From: Algiphilus sp022763315
GTDB taxonomy: Bacteria > Pseudomonadota > Gammaproteobacteria > Nevskiales > Nevskiaceae
Assembly (NCBI RefSeq): GCF_965249985.1
Contig: NZ_OZ252280.1
Strand: one strand, 5' to 3'
DNA: 64,000 nt
Positions within the stretch are counted from its first letter, which is position 1; every line of letters starts with the position of its first letter. Position numbers and translations under genes: made by a program. Shown one piece after another: positions 31,657-41,079 of the stretch. The notes beneath the pieces were generated by a model, which ran no database searches, had not been told where the DNA came from, and saw nothing but the letters and a program-made list of their open reading frames with translations.

Positions 31657-33825
31657 ATGGCCCAACCGCATGCGGTCGAGGTTCTGCTGCGGCCAGCGGT
31701 GGAGCTTCATACCGTGGCGGTCTGCACCGGCGCCGCGATTCTGTGCCTGGTGGCACCGTGGTCGCTCGCGCTGAACCCGCTGCTCGGCCTGGGCTCGGCG
31801 CTGGCCTTCCTGACCTTCGGCGCGATTCGCCTGCGCGATGCCTGGGCGATCCTGCGCTATCGCCGCAACATCCGCCGTCTGCCGCGCTACGTGATGACCA
31901 GCCGCGACGTGCCGGTGAGTCAGCAACGGCTGTTCGTCGGCCGGGGCTTTCGCTGGGAGCAGCGGCACACACACCGGCTGATGCAGACCTACCGGCCGGA
32001 GTTCCGCCGCTATGTCGAGCCGACGGCGATCTACCGGGCCGCTCGCCGGCTGGAGGAGCGGCTAGAGTTCGCGCCGTTTCCCGTCTCGACGCTGGCGCGC
32101 GCGCTGGCCTGGGACAGCCCGCTCAACCCGGCGCGGCCGCTGCCGCCGGTCGGCGGAATGCCGCGCCTGCACGGCATCGAGCCGCATGAGGTCGACGTCA
32201 CGCTGCCGCTGGGCGAGCGCGTCGGCCACACCCTGGTGCTGGGCACCACGCGCGTGGGCAAGACGCGGCTGGCCGAGCTGTTCATCACCCAGGACATCCG
32301 CCGCAAGGTCCGCGGCGAGCACGAGGTGGTGATCGTCTTCGACCCCAAGGGCGATGCGGACCTGTTGAAGCGCATGTACGTCGAGGCCAAGCGCGCCGGG
32401 CGCGAAGGCGAGTTCTACGTGTTTCATCTGGGCTGGCCCGACATCTCAGCACGCTACAACGCTGTGGGCCGGTTCGGGCGGATCTCCGAGGTGGCCACGC
32501 GCATCGCCGGACAGCTCTCGGGCGAAGGCAACAGCGCCGCGTTCCGCGAATTCGCCTGGCGCTTCGTCAACATCATCGCCCGCGCCCTGGTCGAGCTGGG
32601 GCAGCGGCCGGACTACCTGCTGATCCAGCGCCACGTCATCAACATCGACGCGCTGTTCATCGAGTACGCCCAGCACTACTTCGCCAAAAGCGAGCCTAAG
32701 GCCTGGGAGGTCATCGTCCAGCTCGAAGCGAAGCTGAACGACAAGAACATCCCGCGCAACATGATCGGGCGCGAGAAGCGCGTGGTGGCCCTCGAACAGT
32801 ACCTGTCCCAGGTGCGCGTCTATGACCCGGTGCTCGATGGCCTGCGCAGCGCCGTGCGCTACGACCGGACGTACTTCGACAAGATCGTCGCTTCGCTGCT
32901 GCCGCTGCTGGAGAAGCTCACCACCGGCAAGATCGCCCAACTGCTCGCACCGAACTATTCCGACCTGTCCGACCCGCGACCGATCTTCGACTGGATGCAG
33001 GTCATCCGCAAACGCGCGGTGGTCTACGTGGGCCTGGATGCACTGTCCGACGCCGAAGTCGCGGCGGCGGTGGGCAACTCGATGTTCAGCGATCTCGTCT
33101 CGGTCGCCGGCCACATCTACAAGTTCGGCATCGACGACGGGCTGCCCGGCGCCGCGGTGGGCGCCAAGATTCCGATCAACGTCCACGCCGACGAATTCAA
33201 TGAACTCATGGGCGACGAGTTCATCCCGATGGTCAACAAGGGCGGCGGTGCCGGCGTGCAGGTGACGGCCTACACGCAGACCTTGAGCGACATCGAGGCG
33301 CGCATCGGCAACCGTGCCAAGGCCGGCCAGGTGGTCGGCAACTTCAACAACCTGTTCATGCTGCGCGTGCGCGAGACCGCCACCGCCGAGCTGTTGACGC
33401 GACAACTGCCCAAGGTCGAGGTGTATGCCACGGCGTTGATGAGCGGCGCCACCGACAGTTCCGACCCGCGCGGCAATACCGCTTTCACGTCCAACACCCA
33501 GGACCGCATCAGCAGCAACAGCGTGCCGCTGATCGAGCCGGCGCATGTGGTTGCGCTGCCCAAGGGGCAGTGCTTCGCGCTGATCGAGGGCGGCAACCTA
33601 TGGAAAGTCCGCATGCCGCTGCCGGCGCCCGACCCCGACGAGGCCATGCCGAAGGATCTGCAGGAGCTGGCCGGCTACATGCGCCAGCACTACGTCGAGG
33701 CCGGCGACTGGTGGGACAATCAGGGCCTGCCCGGCCTGCCCGGCCTGCAGGACAGCGGGTTGCCCGCCGACCTGCTGGACGACTTCAAGCAGATGGCGGC
33801 CGTCGGTGAAGAGGCCGAAGCATGA
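31657..33825 (+). CDS. traD: Type IV coupling protein TraD (SXT/PFGI-1 type)
   Basis: A 722-aa protein. Two membrane segments lie near residues 25-65, then a cytoplasmic ATPase with Walker A GTTRVGKTR at ~196-204 and FDPKGDADLLKRMYVEAKRA after it. HADEFNELMGDEFIPM forms the Walker B region and AYTQTLSDIEARIG follows. The C-terminus is acidic. It would receive the relaxase-DNA complex at the inner membrane and pump it to the secretion channel. The relaxase itself is not in the window. It overlaps the next gene by 4 nt. Confidence 0.92.
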   Translation: MAQPHAVEVLLRPAVELHTVAVCTGAAILCLVAPWSLALNPLLGLGSALAFLTFGAIRLRDAWAILRYRRNIRRLPRYVMTSRDVPVSQQRLFVGRGFRWEQRHTHRLMQTYRPEFRRYVEPTAIYRAARRLEERLEFAPFPVSTLARALAWDSPLNPARPLPPVGGMPRLHGIEPHEVDVTLPLGERVGHTLVLGTTRVGKTRLAELFITQDIRRKVRGEHEVVIVFDPKGDADLLKRMYVEAKRAGREGEFYVFHLGWPDISARYNAVGRFGRISEVATRIAGQLSGEGNSAAFREFAWRFVNIIARALVELGQRPDYLLIQRHVINIDALFIEYAQHYFAKSEPKAWEVIVQLEAKLNDKNIPRNMIGREKRVVALEQYLSQVRVYDPVLDGLRSAVRYDRTYFDKIVASLLPLLEKLTTGKIAQLLAPNYSDLSDPRPIFDWMQVIRKRAVVYVGLDALSDAEVAAAVGNSMFSDLVSVAGHIYKFGIDDGLPGAAVGAKIPINVHADEFNELMGDEFIPMVNKGGGAGVQVTAYTQTLSDIEARIGNRAKAGQVVGNFNNLFMLRVRETATAELLTRQLPKVEVYATALMSGATDSSDPRGNTAFTSNTQDRISSNSVPLIEPAHVVALPKGQCFALIEGGNLWKVRMPLPAPDPDEAMPKDLQELAGYMRQHYVEAGDWWDNQGLPGLPGLQDSGLPADLLDDFKQMAAVGEEAEA

Positions 33826-34571
33826 GCGATCCGGCCGTCGCGGCCCAGCGCCAGCAGCAGCGACAGCAAGGCCTGATCGCCGGCCTGGTCACGCTGCCGT
33901 TCCGCTTCTTCGGCGTGCTGTGCGGCGCGCTGCTGCTGTGCATCCTGATCGAATGCGTCGGCATGCACTTCTTCTGGCCCGAGCAGGGCTGGCGCCACGC
34001 CCAGGGCATGCTGCACTACGAGCTGGGTCAGCTCTCCACGCACTTCACGCGCAGCGCGCTGGTGCAGGAGCCGGGGCGCACCGCACACCGGCTGGTCGAG
34101 CAAGGCTACGACTGGCTGTTCGTGAAAAGCGGTCTGCTGGACTGGATACGCGATGCCTCGGCGCAGGCCAGCGCCGGCAGCCACCGCCCGACCAAGGATT
34201 TTCGCTACTACATCGGCTTGGTCTACGTGAACGTGGAGAGCTACCTGATCGCGGCGGCCTACACGACGCTGGTCTTCCTCGTGCGGCTGCTGGTGCTGTG
34301 CCTGACCCTGCCGCTGTTCCTGATGGTCGCCTTCGTCGGGCTGGTGGACGGCTTGGTACGCCGGGACATCCGCCGCTTCGGCGCGGGACGCGAATCGGGG
34401 TTCATCTATCACCGCGCCAGGGCCAGCCTGATCCCGCTGGCCGTGCTGCCGTGGGTGACTTACCTGGCACTGCCGGTCAGCGTGAACCCGCTGCTGATCC
34501 TGCTGCCCAGCGCCGCATTGCTCGGCGTGGCGGTGTGCATTGCGGCGGCGACGTTCAAGAAGTATCTGTAG
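33822..34571 (+). CDS. TIGR03747 family ICE membrane protein
   Basis: A 249-aa protein from ATG 33822. Four or five membrane segments (residues ~20-45, ~140-175, ~205-240) and the motif LVDGLVRRDIRRFGAGRESG followed by FIYHRARASL are typical of TIGR03747. It normally continues directly into the RAQPRD gene. Here a 5.1-kb reverse-oriented cargo separates them, which could uncouple transcription of the distal T4SS genes. Confidence 0.87.
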   Translation: MSDPAVAAQRQQQRQQGLIAGLVTLPFRFFGVLCGALLLCILIECVGMHFFWPEQGWRHAQGMLHYELGQLSTHFTRSALVQEPGRTAHRLVEQGYDWLFVKSGLLDWIRDASAQASAGSHRPTKDFRYYIGLVYVNVESYLIAAAYTTLVFLVRLLVLCLTLPLFLMVAFVGLVDGLVRRDIRRFGAGRESGFIYHRARASLIPLAVLPWVTYLALPVSVNPLLILLPSAALLGVAVCIAAATFKKYL

Positions 34572-34662
34572 CTGCAGCCCTGCGCCAGGTCAGATGAACG
34601 ATGCCGTAGTTTCGGTTCTCTGTTTCGTCAAGCACGTCAGCATCGGCGTGAACGAATACGTT

Positions 34663-37290
34663 TCAAGCAATCTTCTTCTGCCTGTCTCGCAGAGACGCGG
34701 CCCAGTCCTTCAAAGCCTGGATGTCCTGAAAGAGATCAGTAGGTGGTGGCGGCGCGGCATTCCTACCGCTGGATGGATCGTGTGCGTCAACAATGTCGCA
34801 GCACTTCTTGAATCCAGCGGCGAAAGCATCGCAGTCAGCCTCGGTGAGCGCACTGACCTTCTTCAGGTCCTTGGCGTTGATGTAGTCCCTGTGGCGCTGA
34901 ATAACGCGGACGAAAGCGATGTCTTCCAGGCCGCGCTCCCATGTGGCGCGCAGCGAGTTGTAGAGCTTTGCCACCTCGACCGCGTACTCGTCTTCCTGGT
35001 TGTTGTCATGCAGCAGCTTTACCGCACGTGCCGCCTTCTCCAGCTTGTCGATGCGATCTTCGACGCTCTGGGCCTTCCAGGGCAGGCCGTCGGCCACCAT
35101 ACCGGCTCCCGCGGCGCCACGACTGAGCGTCGTGAGCCGCACTGCCCGCCCGGTCTTCGTCGCGTGGTCATTCAGATCGTTCACGAACACCAGATCATGC
35201 GTGAAGACAATGACCTGACGGTTCTCCGCTTCTTCCACGAGACGCTTGGCCACCTGCCCACGCCAGCGATGGTCCAACGAGGACACCGGGTCATCGAAGA
35301 CCAGAGCAGAGCGGTGCATCGCGGTGGCAAGCTCGGTCATGAAGGCGGCCAGCGCCACGCAGGTCTTTTCCCCTTCGCTCAGGATTTCGTGGACCTTGGC
35401 ATCCGGCTTGGCGAAGAGGCGCACCTGATACTGCGGTGAGCCGTACTTGCCGCCGGAGCGCACGATTTCGACGCGAACCTTCGAGGCCGCAAGCCTGACA
35501 ATCTCCTCCTGAAATCTGTCGCGCAGCCGGGGAGTAATCACGGTGTCGGCAATGTCGTTGCCCATCTTGGTGATGGTGTTCGTCGCCGTTTCGCCCGCAC
35601 ACTCGGTCAGAAACCGGATGCTCTTCAGCCGCTGGATCTCGTCAGTGACGACCTGCAGCATGCCAGCGAGCAGCGCCCGGTCGCTCAGCTCGGCGAAATC
35701 GGCTTCCAGCTTCTTGCGTTCATCCGCGTCAGCGGACTTGCGCAGCTCGGCGGCGTAGCTGCGGATCATGGTCTGAAGCTGGCCGAGATCAGGCAGCGGC
35801 GACAGCGGAACGGGCGGAAGCTGTACCTCGCCGTTTCCGCCCAAGGCTTTGAGCAGAACGTGGCGCCGCAGCCGGGCTGCGGCGATGAAGCGGCGCGTCT
35901 GCTGCTGCAGCTCCTGATTCTGGAGGCCCAGCTCGTCGAGACTGGCCTTCACCGCCCGCGTGCCGATTGCCCCGGTAGCTATGGTCTGACGTGCGATCTG
36001 AGCCGCCTTCTCTGCCTCGCGTGCCAGCTGTTCCGTGTCCTTCTGGATGAAATCCTCGAAGCGTGCCATCCGTGCACGTGCTTCAGCTTCCAATGGCTGC
36101 TGGCAAAGCATGCAATGCGCGTCTTCGGCCGACGGCGGGAACGGTTCTCCGGGGTATGCGATCTCCGTCGAGTAGCGTCGGGCGGAATCCCATAGCGCCC
36201 GCCACGTCTCGCCGCCGACGCCGGCAAGGGGTTCGCCCGTGAAGGCCTTCTCCGCGGCAAGACGTGCAGCGTCCCGTTTCGACCGTGCGTCCTTGGCGAG
36301 GGCAGCGGCTGCCAGCAGCTCCTCATCGGTGGTTCTGGCTGCAACGCTGTTCATCACGGTAATCAGCCGCATGACGTTGTCGGCTTTAACGGTCTGCTCC
36401 GCTGCCGCCTTGGCCGGATTCTTCGACAGGTCTTCCCGCAGACGCTCAAGACGGGCGCTTTCGTCTGCCGAGAGCACCGCCAGGGCTTCAATCTTCTTTG
36501 CGTCAGTATTGGCGTTCAGCGCCGCAAGCGCCTTCCCCACGGCCGTGGTGGCCTTCCAGGTTGGCGCCGCAAAGATCGGATTGCGGGCCTTCTCAAGCTG
36601 CTTCTGCTCAGCTGCGAGGGCATCCTTCACCGACTGGCAAGCTGCAGCAAGCTCATCCGGTACGTCCAGTCCAAAGGGTCGGAATGCAACTTCGTTCTTC
36701 TCGCGGATATGCACTGAGGCGCAGTCGCTATCGAACACGCTCACCGCTGACAGCGTTGCATGCGGATTTGTGCCGTTCTGCCACTGCTCGACCGGCTGCG
36801 GCGTACCGCCGACCCCGTACGCGATGTTCGCGCCGACGCGCTTCGGGGGCTGATCGGCATACACATTGGGTTCGATCTTTCCGGCATGCCTTGCACGACA
36901 TGCGCGCTTCAGGATGCGTGCGTAGCCGGACTTGCCCGCACCGTTGTCGCCGTAGATGATCGTGATTCCATTCGGCTCGAAGCCGAGTGCCTGGCCGGCG
37001 GCAAGGTTGTTCACGCCGGTCACGTCGGCAATCGACAGAAGCGATACCGCGGCGGTCTGACCGGGGTTGGCCGGAAGGTGGGCCTTCTCCAGCGGTACCG
37101 CTTTCAGCGCGCCTACGGGTGCACCTTTGCCCTGTTTGCAAAGGTCCACGAGTTCGCCGATATCGGCGTCCGTCAGACGGCCGTTTGCGATGATGCGGCG
37201 CAGGGCGTCACGCTGCCAGAGTGGACGATCCTTTGACCAGTCCAGAATCGTTTCCAGGACGGTCTTTTGCGGTGCGGCGGGTTTCTGCAT
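34663..37290 (-). CDS. AAA (RloC/PrrC-like) ATPase, probable phage-defence protein
   Basis: An 875-aa protein from ATG 37290. Walker A is GDNGAGKSGYARILKRACRA (from residue 114). A long coiled coil is interrupted by a zinc-hook-like HCMLCQQPL (~390-400). The ABC-type signature half carries ILSEGEKTCVALAAFMTEL, Walker B VFDDPVSSLDHRW (~665) and the H-loop FTHDLVF. The C-terminal ~100 residues include LRATWERGLED, an R-x3-E, followed later by His residues. That recalls the anticodon-nuclease triad of PrrC/RloC but is not decisive. It probably senses infection by ATPase action. It is the downstream member of a three-gene reverse cargo. Confidence 0.75.
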   Translation of the reverse strand: MQKPAAPQKTVLETILDWSKDRPLWQRDALRRIIANGRLTDADIGELVDLCKQGKGAPVGALKAVPLEKAHLPANPGQTAAVSLLSIADVTGVNNLAAGQALGFEPNGITIIYGDNGAGKSGYARILKRACRARHAGKIEPNVYADQPPKRVGANIAYGVGGTPQPVEQWQNGTNPHATLSAVSVFDSDCASVHIREKNEVAFRPFGLDVPDELAAACQSVKDALAAEQKQLEKARNPIFAAPTWKATTAVGKALAALNANTDAKKIEALAVLSADESARLERLREDLSKNPAKAAAEQTVKADNVMRLITVMNSVAARTTDEELLAAAALAKDARSKRDAARLAAEKAFTGEPLAGVGGETWRALWDSARRYSTEIAYPGEPFPPSAEDAHCMLCQQPLEAEARARMARFEDFIQKDTEQLAREAEKAAQIARQTIATGAIGTRAVKASLDELGLQNQELQQQTRRFIAAARLRRHVLLKALGGNGEVQLPPVPLSPLPDLGQLQTMIRSYAAELRKSADADERKKLEADFAELSDRALLAGMLQVVTDEIQRLKSIRFLTECAGETATNTITKMGNDIADTVITPRLRDRFQEEIVRLAASKVRVEIVRSGGKYGSPQYQVRLFAKPDAKVHEILSEGEKTCVALAAFMTELATAMHRSALVFDDPVSSLDHRWRGQVAKRLVEEAENRQVIVFTHDLVFVNDLNDHATKTGRAVRLTTLSRGAAGAGMVADGLPWKAQSVEDRIDKLEKAARAVKLLHDNNQEDEYAVEVAKLYNSLRATWERGLEDIAFVRVIQRHRDYINAKDLKKVSALTEADCDAFAAGFKKCCDIVDAHDPSSGRNAAPPPPTDLFQDIQALKDWAASLRDRQKKIA

Positions 37291-37404
37291 TTCTTGTTCC
37301 TCTTCCCTGCCGATTCATCATGCCCGTGAAGCGGCGATTTTCCGCCGCCTAGGTGCCTCGCTGGAATCGCTTTTGCTCACTGAAGTCGATCAAGGGCAGC
37401 TCAA

Positions 37405-39198
37405 CTACGTCTTGACCTCAAAGCGCAGGTAATCCGCGAGCCGTTTCGACTCGCTGACTTCGTCATGAGGCACCAGCAGGTACTTCCAGGGCTTGCTGCC
37501 GACGCTCGAAGCGTGATCGGAGGCGTTCACGCACCACCGCGCAGCGGCAGCGGCCTTAGCCTGCACCTCTTGAGTGTTGATGTCGGCGCGCGCCTTGGTC
37601 TCCACCATGAAGATGGTCGGGTCTGTCTCGGCCACGAAGTCGGGGATGTATTCCGGCTGCTCGGTGCCGAGCTTGTAGTAGATCTGGAACTGCCCCTTCG
37701 CGGGCTTGAGCCACTTCGTCGCGTCGCGCTCCAGGATGATGGCGAAGCGCCGCTCGGTGTCCGAATCGAACTTCTGCAGCGGATACAGACAACGCGCGAA
37801 GCCACCGAACAGCATCTGCTTGATGCGACTGGTCTCGGTCACTGTTGGCGCGCAACGAAAACTGACCATCTGGTCAGTTTTCAGCGAGCGGCAACACTCG
37901 GTGAAGATGATGGCCTTTCTGGCCGCGCCCAACCGATCCAGTTCGGCGAAGGCGCGAACCAGCGCGGTGAGCAGCGCCTTACCCTTGGCGTTGTCACGGA
38001 TGTTGGTTGCCAGCGTTTTGAAGTGGCGAAGTTCCTCGATCTCCTGTGCGATGGCATCACGCTCGGAGCGGTTCGTTGCCTCTGTGCCCGGCTCTTGGTC
38101 CTCCCATTCGTCGGCGGTCTCGTCGAGCGACTCGTAGTCCTCGTCCAGTTCTTCGGCGAGATCGGGAACCACGGGAGCTTGATTCAGCACGCCCTGGAGA
38201 CGCTTGGCCATTGTCTCCAACGCACCCGCAATTGCGTGCGTGCTGGAGGCAAGCAGCTTCCACAGCACGAGTGAAATCAGTTGGCGCTGCCCGTCGGGCA
38301 GGGCCTTGAGGTTTGGGCGGCGCAGATAGTCGGCGACGAGCCTGGAAAGTTCCTGCTCTTCGCCCGATGGCGTGAACTCCTCGACGATGGCCCTGCGTGC
38401 TGTGTACGAAACGTAGGGCTGAACCTGTTTGCGCAGGGTGCGCTTGCAGATGGGGGCCAGCCGGTCACGCAGGCTGCTGAAGGATTGCTCCCTGCCAGTG
38501 AACTGCGAGCGGAAGCTATCAAGGTCTCCGAACACGCGGTCATCGATGAAGCTGACCAGCCCATAGAGTTCGAGCAATGAGTTCTGCAACGGCGTCGCGG
38601 TCAGGAGCACCTTGGAGTGAACGCGCGACAGCGCCTCCTTGAGGGTCTTGGCGATGACGTTGCTGGTTTTGTAGACGTTGCGCAGGCGATGCGCTTCGTC
38701 GAGCACGACCAAGTCCCAGTCAATGCCCTTGACGTCGTCGGCCTTGGCCTTTGCGAACTGGTAGGAACAGATGATCGGGCCGGACGCGAACAGGAACGGA
38801 TTCTGCCGCTCCTGCTTGCGGATCGCGTTGTAGTTTTTGGCTTCGAGGATCAGCCCTTGCAGGCCGAATTTGTCCTGCAGCTCCTGGTGCCACTGCTTAC
38901 GCAGGTTCGCCGGAACAATGATGAGCATCTTCCGTCGCCGTTCGGCCCAGCGTTGGGAGATGACCAAACCGGCTTCGATGGTCTTGCCCAAACCAACCTC
39001 GTCGGCGAGGATCACGCCGCGTGAGAGCGGGTTGCGGCAAGCGAAGAGCGCGGCCTCGACTTGATGAGGATTCAGATCGACTTGCGAATCGACCAAGGTT
39101 GAGGCCAGCGACTCCACAGAGTCGCCCGCCGCGCGTCGGGTCAGCAGCCAGGCGAAGTACTGGCTCTGGTGCGGCGTCAGAAGCTGCTGTGTTGTCAA
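37405..39198 (-). pseudogene. Chimeric helicase: SNF2-type N-part fused to type III Res-like C-part
   Basis: A 597-aa open frame from TTG 39198 (GGGGGGA upstream). Residues 1-~430 are an SNF2/DISARM-like helicase: HQVEAALFACRNPLSRGVIL, DEVGLGKTIEAGL, VLDEAHRLRN, LLTATPLQNSLLELYGLVSF. It breaks off at KAIIFTECCRSL, the beginning of the second RecA lobe. The remainder (KFDSDTERRFAIILERDATK, then YIPDFVAETDPTIFMVETKA and KPWKYLLVPHDEV) is the C-terminus of a type III restriction-like Res subunit. A deletion has joined two genes in frame. The second helicase lobe is missing, so helicase activity is unlikely. Confidence 0.7.
37857..37882. repeat. Perfect 26-nt inverted repeat at the fusion junction
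   Basis: GAAAACTGACCA (37857-37868), spacer TC, TGGTCAGTTTTC (37871-37882): 12-bp perfect arms. It is exactly where the SNF2-like half ends and the Res-like half begins, and it is AT-richer than its flanks. It looks like a recombination scar or a foldback formed during the deletion. Confidence 0.8.
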
Positions 39199-39256
39199 CG
39201 GCGATCCCCCCCTTGTTCTTTTCCGAATGCGATTCGGTCGTTGACTTGGCGCACGC

Positions 39257-39457
39257 TCACTCGGCCTCCGGCTTCTTCTTGCTGATGCTTTCGGCGATCC
39301 AGCGATCCAGTTCTGAGCGGCGAAAGCGCCAGGTACCTCCAAGCTTGAACGCCGGAATCTCTCCTTTCTGGGCAAGGCGATAGACCGTCCGCTTCCCGGC
39401 TTTGAGGTAGGCCGCGACCTCCTCCAGCGTGAGGATTTCGCTCTCGACTTCAGTCAT
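39257..39457 (-). CDS. Small helix-turn-helix (excisionase-type) DNA-binding protein
   Basis: A 66-aa protein from ATG 39457. The domain reads ILTLEEVAAYLKAGKRTVYR, then LAQKGEIPAFKLGGTWRFRR and ends in a Lys-rich tail, the standard MerR/excisionase-family HTH_17. In-frame upstream starts exist (to 39667) but add poorly conserved residues. It lies 58 nt before the chimeric helicase in the same orientation and probably regulates the cargo operon. Similar small HTH genes commonly head defence modules. Confidence 0.78.
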   Translation of the reverse strand: MTEVESEILTLEEVAAYLKAGKRTVYRLAQKGEIPAFKLGGTWRFRRSELDRWIAESISKKKPEAE

Positions 39458-39681
39458 CCGGAAACCATCCGATTTGGCCTTTCGTAGCCTTGGATTGCCA
39501 AGTTTAGCCAATTCTACCAGGCCGCGGTAGGCGCTGGCCAACTCCGCGATCCGCGAAGCCTTGCGCAGTTGATGGCCAGTTCGACCTGGGAATCCGGTCA
39601 TGCCGTAGTTCCCATTCCCTGCGGCGCAAAGCGAGAGCGCGGCACAGCATCTGGCCATCCGCATCAACGGGGAATGGCACG

Positions 39682-40035
39682 ATGGGACAGACTAACCGCC
39701 GCGCATCCGCATGGCCTTCGCTGGCCGTGCTGCTGACCGTGTCGCTCTCGGCCCCGCAGCCCGCCATTGCCGACGACACCCCGGAGCGTGAGCAGCTCGC
39801 TGCGCTCGCGCGCCAGCTCGACCTGCTCGACCGACTGGCCGAGCACGCCACCACCACAGCGCCGCAGGCGCGCGCCCGCTACCACTTCGACTACGCCCGG
39901 CTGCGCGCCGACCTGAAGCGCGTGCGCACCGGTTTGCAGGACTTCCTCGTGCCCCAGCGCGCCCAGCCGCGCGATCCCGTTCCGCTGGCCGGCGACTACC
40001 TGCGCCGCGACGAACAGGAGGAGCCCTCGCCATGA
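39682..40035 (+). CDS. RAQPRD-family ICE protein (TIGR01690)
   Basis: A 117-aa exported protein from ATG 39682 with a signal peptide ending IAD-DT. The name-giving motif occurs in full as LVPQRAQPRDPVPLAGDYLR near residues 90-110. It is the first gene of the distal T4SS segment after the cargo. Its promoter would have to lie in the 225-nt gap shared with the divergent HTH gene. It overlaps the next start by 4 nt. Confidence 0.92.
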   Translation: MGQTNRRASAWPSLAVLLTVSLSAPQPAIADDTPEREQLAALARQLDLLDRLAEHATTTAPQARARYHFDYARLRADLKRVRTGLQDFLVPQRAQPRDPVPLAGDYLRRDEQEEPSP

Positions 40036-40265
40036 CCGCCGACCAGATCGCCGCCTTCCAGGCCAACGGTGGCTTTGCGCCCTCGGCGGTGTCCGTCGTG
40101 GTGCTCGGCTTCGTGTTCGCCGTGCTGCTGCTGTGGGGCGTGTGGGCCATGCGCACGGCCTACGTGGGCTGGGCCGAGAACCGCATCAACCAACGTCAGT
40201 TCCTGGGCGTCTGCATCCGCTTCGTCGCGATGTACCTGGTGCTGACCTTCTTCATCCTCTCCTGA
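40032..40265 (+). CDS. TIGR03758 family ICE membrane protein
   Basis: A 77-aa protein with ATG in the preceding stop (ATGA). It reads MTADQIAAFQANGGFAPSAV then two membrane helices separated by MRTAYVGWAENRINQRQFLG. The small two-helix VirB3-like protein is expected to sit in the inner membrane beside the conjugative ATPase. Length and text match TIGR03758. Confidence 0.9.
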   Translation: MTADQIAAFQANGGFAPSAVSVVVLGFVFAVLLLWGVWAMRTAYVGWAENRINQRQFLGVCIRFVAMYLVLTFFILS

Positions 40266-40287
40266 CCACCACGAAGGGCCATCGATC

Positions 40288-40656
40288 ATGCACACGCCTC
40301 CGACTACTTTTCGCGTTCCCTCGCGCATCGCCGCGCTGCTGGCACCGCTGGTGCTCCTGGGGCTGCCGCCATCCGCGTTCGCGCAGGGCCTGCCGACCAT
40401 GGAAGACCCTTCCCGTGGCCAGGGCAGCGGCCTCATGCAGACGCTGCAGAACTACGGCTACGACATCGTGATGCTGATCGCGCTGCTCGTGGTCGCCTCG
40501 ATGTTCGTCGGCGTCTGCTACCACGCCTACACCCGCTACTCCGAGATTCACACGGGCCGTGCCACCTGGGGCCAGTTCGGGCTGACCGTCGCTGTGGGTG
40601 CGATCCTGTTGGTCGTCGGCATCTGGCTGCTGACCAAAGCCACCGGCGTGCTGTAA
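40288..40656 (+). CDS. TIGR03745 family ICE membrane protein (VirB2-like)
   Basis: A 122-aa protein from ATG 40288. A cleavable signal ends near AFA-QG. Two membrane helices follow (IVMLIALLVVASMFVGVCYH and LTVAVGAILLVVGIWLLTKA). This is the pilin-like layout of VirB2/TraA proteins, and TIGR03745 is the matching family. It lies 12 nt before the next gene. Confidence 0.88.
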   Translation: MHTPPTTFRVPSRIAALLAPLVLLGLPPSAFAQGLPTMEDPSRGQGSGLMQTLQNYGYDIVMLIALLVVASMFVGVCYHAYTRYSEIHTGRATWGQFGLTVAVGAILLVVGIWLLTKATGVL

Positions 40657-40668
40657 GGGCTGCACGCG

Positions 40669-41079
40669 ATGGCCACCCCCGCGGAGACAGCGCGCGACGC
40701 GCTGGTGACGTTCCTGCCGCACCGGCTGAATCGCCAGCCGGTGGTCGTGCGCGGACTGACCGCCGATGAGCTGTGGATCTGCGCCGGCCTGTCGGCGGCC
40801 GCCGGGCTGGTGCTCGGCGTGCCCCTGGCCTGGCTGACGCGAAGCATTGCCATGGTGCCTACGCTGATCGTCGCGGGCATCGCGCTCGGCGTCTTCGTCG
40901 GCGGAGGCTTCCTGCGCAGCCAGAAGCGCGGCCGCCCTGACACTTGGCTGTACCGGCAGCTTCAGTGGCGGTTGACCTTGCGCTATCCGGTGCTCGCCGC
41001 TCACCTGGACGGGCGCCGTCTGGTCACCCGCACCGGCTGGTGGAGCACGCGGCGCACGGCCGATCGAGGTGCGGCATGA
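40669..41079 (+). CDS. TIGR03750 family conjugal transfer protein
   Basis: A 136-aa protein from ATG 40669. It reads LVTFLPHRLNRQPVVVRGLT, then two membrane helices (~40-85), then QKRGRPDTWLYRQLQWRLTL. TraL/VirB3-like members of TIGR03750 show this layout. It overlaps the following start by 4 nt. Confidence 0.88.
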   Translation: MATPAETARDALVTFLPHRLNRQPVVVRGLTADELWICAGLSAAAGLVLGVPLAWLTRSIAMVPTLIVAGIALGVFVGGGFLRSQKRGRPDTWLYRQLQWRLTLRYPVLAAHLDGRRLVTRTGWWSTRRTADRGAA

